A stretch of DNA of 64,000 nucleotides from Nannobrachium achirus (lineage: Eukaryota > Chordata > Actinopteri > Myctophiformes > Myctophidae): the NCBI GenBank assembly GCA_963921795.1, contig OY997649.1:34842580-34906579 (forward strand), in the 5' to 3' direction. The translations under genes and the position numbers were made by a program. Below, piece after piece: positions 39,450 to 64,000 of the stretch. Positions within the stretch are counted from its first letter, which is position 1, and the number at the start of each line of letters is the position of its first letter. Below the pieces are notes generated by a model. It was not told the origin of the DNA. It saw only the letters and a list, made by a program, of their open reading frames with translations, and made no database searches.

Positions 39450-40785
39450 GGTGGAAAGTAGTTCTTGTTGTTGGCTTTGTGCCATTTTCCCACTACACTT
39501 TTCTTCCAGGGAGACCCTGTCATCCTCCTGTGGTCTGTCTGGATAATGTCACAGAGGAGGAAGTCACACAGCATAGGAGGAACTTACACAACCTGTCTGA
39601 GGACACATTGTAGAACAATGACTGAAATATTACAATTTCCGAGTACAATCTGTCTGTTCAGTGCTCTACCACCACTATCTCTTTCACTATCCATTTTATT
39701 ATGGCACCCCATACACTAATATATCCAATATTTAAATATGGGTAGCTGTCCCCAAGCACACCTGCTGGATGAGTCACACTCTGACTCGTTCCTGGTCTGT
39801 TCACTTTCAGTAGTTTACGAAGGGAAGCCTGTCTTTGTTCTGCAGCCTTTTTACTATCAAATGTCCAGTGGAGTGTGAAGGCATGATAATCCTGTGTTGT
39901 AGAGGGTCTGAGTCATGTCTCTTCCCCTTGCCGGGCTCTGTTTATGTTAGTCTTCTGTTCTGCAGTTTGGTTTAGCTCAGTTTATATGTCTGCTTTATGA
40001 GCTAACCCATGAAAACAAGAGTTATACAAGCATGCATTTGTATGGAGCTTGTTGGTAGCTATGTCCCCTATTACCACACTGCCCAAAAACAGTCTACCTC
40101 TACCTCTGCCTCTACTCTACAAATCTTCAGTGTAAAGTCCAAGCGTGTACAGAATAGCAACCTCAGGACAGGTCAATTTTACACACTCTTGAGTTAAACA
40201 CAGACTTTTGCTGTAGTAAGGCTCAGACTGAAGGTGACAGACAGATGCCACTATAATGTCAGTGTTAAAGACAAAGGGTGACAGCTAGAGAAAGCTTTTT
40301 TAAATGGAAGAGTACTCAAATTAATTTCAAGCACTAGAGGACTTGTTGTACTGCTGGTGTGTAGGCCTTCTGGGTGGACATACCGGTCTATACAGTAAAA
40401 TATTTAGGCTAATGTTAATTTATCCATTTGTAACTCAGAGAGTTTACTCCTCTTCTCCATGACGGGTCCATTTGGTTACATTATAAACTTTCAGAGTTCA
40501 ATTAACTTTGACATTTTACTGTTTAAAGAAGAATGTCCTCCTAGTTTATGACATTTCCGAGTATGAAACACAAAATCCAGGACTTATTGCCATTGTGGTC
40601 CTCTTACTCCAGTCTCATGGTGACATTATGTTATTTATTAAGTAGCCTTGGGAACCAGTGGTTCCCTAGCCATGTGGACCCTATCTTCTGTTTCTGTAGC
40701 GTAGTACAGCCCCTGCACATATGTCACAGGGACCTATCCCCAATCTAACCACCCTCAATGCTGAGTGGCAAACAGGGAGAAATCC

Positions 40786-40958
40786 AGGGATGGGACCATT
40801 TGAAAGTTTCATGTCACGATTATTGTGACCAAAGAAATTGCGATTTACCTATCATGATAATCAAAATATCCACAACGTCCATTATCCTGGGGCGGATCAT
40901 TTGCCAAAAAATAGCAGACACGTTGCAACGTGATAACGATTAACGTCCCATCCCTAGA
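40786..40958. mobile_element. MITE with GGGATGGGAC termini
   Basis: GGGATGGGAC near the left end is matched by GTCCCATCCC at the right end, and the interior has 'cgattattgtgacc' and 'cgtgataacgattaacg' pairs. It has the form of a short TIR element without coding capacity. It lies in trpv4 intron 1. Confidence 0.55.
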
Positions 40959-40974
40959 GGCATCAGGTACTATT

Positions 40975-41065
40975 TTTATTATTTCCTTGGTAAGACCGGT
41001 ATTGAACCACAGCCACCAAGTCTCAGGGCGGACACCGTCTAACCACAAGGCCAGTCAGTCACTGA
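40975..41065 (-). mobile_element. tRNA-derived SINE-like fragment
   Basis: On the minus strand an A-box-like tract (TGGCCTTGTGGTTAGACGG) is followed by a B-box-like tract (GGTTCAATACC) at tRNA spacing. The region is short with no clear tail. It could also be a decayed tRNA pseudogene. Confidence 0.5.
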
Positions 41066-41334
41066 GCTGGTCTTGAGCAGTTATGTTATTGGTTTTGGCT
41101 AAAGCCCATTGCACGGGTTTCCAACCTCCATGGGATAGAGCTCTTTTTGTGTTCTTGAAGACCAACACACATTTTGTCTGTAAGAGTTTAACTTCATTTT
41201 CTCTTCTCCTGGAGTGTTTGCGACCGTAGAAAGCAGTTTACTATGAAACCCGGCAGATTCTTTCTGTCCGTAGATGGGTAACGCCTCAATGTCTATAGCT
41301 GACCTATTGTGACATCACACTGTTGACTCAATGA

Positions 41335-41525
41335 GTCTTATGTCATCAATATTAAGCCCATATATGCCCATATATGGATGCTCCATATGGCCAAGACAGA
41401 ATTAATTTGACTATCATCACCTGGACATCCATATATGAAGGTCACGATACTGACCTCATCAAACCCTGGATATCCATACATAGAAACGACTGGATCGTTA
41501 CTTAGATCTCCATATATGACCTCTC
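41335..41525. repeat. CCATATATGG-rich dispersed repeat, copy 3
   Basis: CCCATATATGG at about 41368, with CCATATATGA and CCATACATAG variants nearby, within 'taatattgat'/'atcaatattaagccc' context shared with 2540-2760 in inverse orientation. It lies in trpv4 intron 1. Confidence 0.55.
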
Positions 41526-42248
41526 GCATCTTAGGGCGTCTTACTGGTATTAAGATTCACACATCATGGTCTCTCTATCTGTTTCCATAGACTGACCACA
41601 TGCTTCAGCCTCATTTCCAGTTCCCCCTGAAGAGGAATTTGGCACTTCACCGTAATCTAAGGGATGAATGAGGTACTGAGGGGTTAAATGTCAAAGACCT
41701 ACCCAAGACCACTTCTTCCACTGCAGTCAACATTTCTCTGTTTTGTCTACATTTCTTTTGTAATACTTTAATTTATATTAATTTCTTCTTAGAGTGCATG
41801 AATTGGAGTACAATTAATTTAAGTTACAGTAGCCTAAACTTTATTGATCGCGGTGGGTAATCCCATCATCTGCATTTGACCCATCCTAACTATTAGGAGC
41901 AGTCATTAATGGTCAGTGATCAATACTGTCCACACCTACATTTAAATACTACATTTGCTTTTATTTTGATCTCTTAAATCTTTATAAATGATGTGTTTAC
42001 CATATAAGCTAAGCTAAAAGAAAAAATTATTCATACTACAAGTACATTGATATTCCAGCTTAATTAAAATAATATTGCAAATGGAAAAGGGCATACTGTC
42101 ACTGAGTTTTCATTACCAGGTGTCAAGTACAGTAAGTCTGTCATTGTGTTTCACATTATTACAAATATTTGTTCAATATTTGTTGTTCAAGGCTAAAGAA
42201 AGGTCGAAGAAATGTTTACTCATTCATTGTTTTTGGTGTGTTTCTTAG

Positions 42249-59289
<17,041 letters not shown>

Positions 59290-61639
59290 GCGACAGGGCA
59301 TTATCAGGACCAGGGAGGTCAGCCTGCTGGGGGGGGGGGGGGGGGGGGGGGGGCATTCCTGTGACTCAGACAACCCAAGGCTTTGTTATGCACAACTGTT
59401 TTATTTATTTATTTTTTCAACCAGAGGCCCTATCCGACATGGAACCGAGGATAATCAGACCCATGTCCTAACAGACCCTAGCAGGTCTAGACCCAATTCA
59501 ACTGGACTCGACACAGAGATTCTAAGAGCAGTATTCCCAAGAATGAATGGCTATTGCAAACAAGCTACTGTATATGTGTAACCATCGATTTAATGCCAGG
59601 GTGGAGTAATCCCCAAATCAGTCATTTTGTTTATAAAAAATAATTATATTACATATTGTTATATTTTCAGCAAGGCTTTATAAAACGATGTGCATCCTGT
59701 TATTTTATTACTGGACGTAGCCTCCCTCATAAATGTGCCTTTTTCATGGATTGTTTTCTCTCGCAATTCCATAAAAGTTGACAGTAGGCCAACCCTATTT
59801 CAAAGTCCCAAATCAGCTAAAATCCTTTTCAGTACTTTTCAGTTGTGTTTCCATCACTCCACACCGCTCACTCAGCATCAGCACTCACTCGTGTCAATTA
59901 ATATGCAAGAACAGATTATATGGTTTTAAGAACACAATTCCACAAATTATTTACAGGTCTAAGTTAAATATGCATCATTTTAAAACCAAAGATGAACACA
60001 TGTAATATGGAAAAACAGCTGATCAGGTCCCAATGCTTCCACATAGGTAAATCAATTTCAGATTCGCTTGCCCAAGACCTGCAGCAATTATAAAGACCTA
60101 ACTTACACACATGAGGCAAGTGAGGATTTGGGACTTTGGACCCGGATGCGGGTCCTCGGGTAGGGTCTCGGGTCTTCTGGTTTGGCTGGACTCATGAAGA
60201 CCTCTACCACAGACTGTTTGGCCATGACATGAAGTGTGCTGAACTCATTAGATTTTTTGTTCAAACAAGATTGGGAGAACACACTGGATGTGCAGCTTCT
60301 TGAAGAAATCCTCAACCTGGAACACAGCATGTAAAGGTTGATTTTATTTTGTTTTTTCTCATAATAATTCTAATACTTATATGATACATTGGGTTTTAAT
60401 TTTGTCAATTGTTTGTTTTAACATCAATGTAAACACAGGCAATGAAAGCATGGTGTACCTCTGCTTTTTTCATGTCACACTCAGGGATTTTCAGATCAAA
60501 TATTTCAGAAAGAAGTTCAGTTTTACAACAGCATCACAGAATCATGTCTGTCTGCATTGACATGATTATCGTCTTCCTGTAAATGGAGGTTCATTTTGTT
60601 GCTGTTGGGGAAGAAATCTTGTATCTATCTCCATAGTTCAACTTTTTATGATTTTTCATAAGAATGCGCCACTTATACAAGAACCAAAAATAGCAGATAT
60701 ACAAGTTCGCTGTGCTTTGCATGGCGAAGAGCTCGTGACTAAATAATGTTATGGATGGATCCATTGGAATGTCTGGAGAAGGTTTCCACCTGAAAGCCAT
60801 GGAACACGATGGTCATGGTTTTCCTGCAAGAATGCATTGCATTTTTATATTTTTTGTTTGATTTAAAAAGCATCTAATGGTTGTATAATTCTTACTGTAA
60901 ATTGTGTGTGTGTGCGTGCGTGCGTGCGTGCGTGTGTGTCAATTTAGATTATATACCATACTTTTTGTATATGTAGCCTGTATTCTCTAACTAGATTAGG
61001 GCAATTGAGTTAAGACCACATCTCATCTCTTTTATAATAATTATGATCTACCTTTTCTATATTTCTTACAGTTAAATCAGGAAATCATCATGAAAGCAAG
61101 GAGATCAGAATGGGTTTAGCTGACAGTGCATGAAGCACTGCTGTCAATTGAATTCATGTACAATGCACTGCTGCCATGTATTGATGTGTGTTTAATATAT
61201 GAATACAGGGATATTGTTCTGAACAAGATGGGCATGATGAGCATGTTACAGTTGTCAAGCAAATATGCAAATGGTAGACAATAGTAATCCATGTTATGGT
61301 TTGTCTTTGCATTTCCAGTGTTATTGTTCCTTTGCAGCTGGGGTATTTGCATAATCAACTCCCAGGCCTTGCTATTATGTTGTGCAGTGTTTTCATTGCA
61401 TTTGGCTCCATGCCCTATTCAGCTTCTTGTTTATGCGCATCTATCTACAGTATGTATGTGTGTGTGTTATTGTACTAGATGACACACTTAGATGAACAGC
61501 GGATGAACCGTGCAATTTATTTTGATGAAGGTCAGAGGTGATTGTTCACTACACTGCCTTGCATTGCTTTAATTGTTCAAGTGCCATGCTTTTTTTATCT
61601 TGTAGTGTACTGTAAAGTAAATGTCTAAAAAAGAATAAA
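59290..61639 (+). other. trpv4 3' untranslated region and downstream
   Basis: After the stop (59287-59289) comes a G run at 59329-59353. AT-rich sequence follows with no strong ORF. A hairpin-module half (CCAAAAATAGCAGATATACA) lies at about 60682-60702. (GT)n/(GCGT)n is at about 60904-60938. The first good AATAAA is at 61634-61639, and another is at 62268-62273. Where the transcript ends is not known. Confidence 0.4.
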
Positions 61640-61725
61640 TATTATATTCTGCTTTACCAAATATAAGCAGATGTGAAAATATAAATATTATTGAATTGTA
61701 TTTACATTTTGCTACTGATACAACC

Positions 61726-61730
61726 GCCCC

Positions 61731-61814
<84 letters not shown>
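61726..61814. repeat. Poly(C)(CA)n microsatellite
   Basis: About 20 C residues followed by about 67 bp of CA. Confidence 0.95.
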
Positions 61815-61815
<1 letters not shown>

Positions 61816-62818
61816 TTAGAAGAAAAATATAACTTTTTGAGAAGAAATCAATGAGTATGTTTATTTTGTTTAAAGTTAAACGTATAAATTGGCACAGAAA
61901 CTCCTGAACCCCCTTGACGATAAGATGTCATGTAATTTGAATATAATACTGTTTTACTTAATAATACACTACACTGTGTAGTGTATTATTATACTACTGT
62001 GCTAATGCTGTAACTTTTACAGACAATCCAACAATGAAGCCCCCATCGACCATTATTTGCAGTTCCTTCTTTGGCCTGCTGATGGCTCTAGAGGTTTAAA
62101 TTCTTCCGCTGTACTCACATTGTTGCATGAGGAAAGCCAAACAGAAGATGTTTTCTTTCTTTTTTTCCAATTAGGCCTATCATATCACCCTTTTTTTGTA
62201 TTTACTAATTAAATATTTTGAAATCTCTATTAAAGAAATATGTCATAATGTCACACTTTTTCTGTGAAATAAAACGTTTTTCTTTTCTATTTCAGAATAA
62301 GGTCTCACTGACCTTATTCTAACACCTGGTCACTGGTCAGTAATGGGCTTTTGCTTTCCTTAATGAAGGCACAAGCTGGCAACAGTTTTCTATAATTATT
62401 ACAGTATGTTGTTGCCTTCCATCTTCCCCCTTTACTTTTGAACTTGCTAAGTTAAACATGTTCTGATTTCCAATCATTCATGACTGCCCCTCCGGTCCCC
62501 CGCCCCACCCCAACCCCCACCCCCTCGCTCTCTTAGGGCCAGTAGTGCTGAAGGACACAGGGAATCTCTTGCCACCTCACAGAAGAGGCTAATCCTCTTT
62601 GCCCCAACTTTAACTGGGCCACTAATCCTCCAGGTTTATCTAAGCAGTGAGCACCTAGTGCTGCTGACGACTTGGCCTGCACTCCTCCCTGCAGCCTGTT
62701 AAGTAGGGCAGGACTGGGGCCCGCCAGTGTCACCGTCAGCAACTCTGGAACCACACACTTCCACAGGAAGCGTAAGCTGTTAACAGAACGGTTTTATTGC
62801 TTGCTGCGCGCGTGTGTG

Positions 62819-62871
<53 letters not shown>

Positions 62872-62919
62872 CCTATAGGCCTATGTTTGTCTCAACACAC
62901 CAAGCAACAACCATGCAAG

Positions 62920-62986
<67 letters not shown>

Positions 62987-64000
62987 TGCGTGCATGTGTG
63001 GTCTCACTCTGATCTTAGGTTGCACATGGGCCAAGTGGTTCCTCACTCTGCACAACACTGTGTTTCTAGCTGACTAAAGATTCATCGTAATTCGTAACTA
63101 GAACTACCTCAGCCAGGCCCAGCAGCATCCCTCAGTGAATGAAACATCTCAATATATGCTGGCTGGACATCAAAGGCCTTCTCAGATCTAACACACAGTC
63201 CTATGCATTGATCATCACAGCGCCTCAATATACAGAAGTGGATTGAAAATTGTACACATGGCTCATCATCTTTGAGCCATTTTCTTAACAAAATAGGAGA
63301 GTATAGGAATGGCTCTCAAAAGGCAACTCGCAGAGCAACTGTCTGACTTTGTTCTTTCTCTCTCTCAAAGGTTGAAGCACCCTCACAAGGTGGTGTTAAT
63401 TATTTTTTGCTTTGAAATAATTCCCTGGAAATCATTTCATGATTACCAGTGAAATATCTCTCCGACATGTGACATTTGTGAGTGGAGCGAGCAACCCGGC
63501 ATTGGGAGAGGAGGGTACAGTCAGGGATGTATCGTTGGTTATGAGGCTTGTGAGATGACCTTTCAGTTCATCTGAGATGAGACGAGGTAGCTGAACCTGA
63601 AATGATTCAGAGTGTCTAAACTGACAGGCGAGGGCAGGGCCATGGCAGAGCATCAGCCTGCTGCTGGCTGCCCGGCTTCCATAGGCATCTCTCGTGATTT
63701 ATTGTGAAATTGCCAGGGACTCAATGTGCCGTGCAGGTGAATGAGTTTTGCTAATAAGAGAAGTGTTTCTGCTCCACAGATCCCCTTTTCTGTCTGAGTG
63801 AGCGTGTATGAAATCAGTGTGCAGTCTCCCTGTTCCACACGCTCTGGTGGAGGCGGCTGGCTCATCAGTCTAGGGCTTATCTGATGTTTTAGGTGGGTAG
63901 AGGTTGGGAATGAGGGAAGAATAGAGGAAAGGGGCTCAACATTGGGCTTCTGAAGATTGGCCAATGCTGTACAGTAGCCCTGCCTGGAAACCAGAGACAG
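61815..64000. other. Intergenic sequence, no gene recognised
   Basis: Two (GT)n tracts (about 62818-62869 and 62921-62991, the second ending in GCGT units) interrupt otherwise unique-looking sequence. The last kilobase (63000-64000) has higher G+C and no obvious repeats, so it could contain a conserved noncoding element or the start of a further gene. The open frames there (for example 63653-63964 minus) show no recognisable domain. Confidence 0.45.

Noticed and set aside
63653-63964. A 103-codon minus-strand frame at the right edge.
   Set aside because: Composition is not obviously coding and no domain is recognisable; it may be chance in G+C-richer DNA.

Overview
The window is vertebrate, almost certainly teleost, genomic DNA. 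Evidence: large intron-rich genes with GT-AG introns, an AT-rich background, long (GT)n and (TCTG)n microsatellites, and many short DNA-transposon and foldback repeats of kinds common in bony fishes. The species cannot be named from the sequence alone.

Four protein-coding genes can be reconstructed exon by exon. Left to right they are git2 (+, 20 coding exons, 3663-21464, 760 codons), tchp (-, 11 coding exons, 30464-23608, 502 codons), gltp (+, 5 coding exons, 32406-36657, 209 codons) and trpv4 (+, 15 coding exons found, 42249-59289, about 840-870 codons). This is the same gene set and relative orientation as human 12q24.11 (GIT2-TCHP-GLTP-TRPV4), so it is conserved synteny. A nuclear tRNA-Lys(TTT) gene lies on the minus strand at 1386-1458. 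git2 and tchp are tail-to-tail, with poly(A) signals about 160 bp apart. tchp and gltp are head-to-head across a roughly 0.9 kb interval that probably holds both promoters. The four products have separate jobs: an Arf GTPase-activating scaffold at focal adhesions, a centriole and keratin-filament coiled-coil protein, a cytosolic glycosphingolipid carrier, and a Ca2+-permeable cation channel. They share a neighbourhood, not a pathway.

The rest is introns, UTRs and intergenic DNA rich in repeats: hAT-like elements with 8-bp target duplications, a TTAA-flanked foldback MITE family (three copies), other long inverted-repeat elements, tRNA-derived SINE-like pieces, a LINE RT fragment, a Tc1/mariner-like transposase fossil, and many microsatellites.

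The most unusual structures are these. (1) A 3.2-kb palindromic array in trpv4 intron 8 (52919-56129) is built from about 19 tRNA-like units carrying A-box and B-box-like motifs in mirror-image order. (2) A hairpin module of about 55-80 bp recurs about a dozen times inside otherwise unrelated repeat families. (3) A repeat family is rich in perfect CCATATATGG (CArG-type) palindromes. (4) The gltp intron 3 splice donor is the first GT of a roughly 156-bp (GT)n tract. All were read by eye; no alignment, folding or database search was run.
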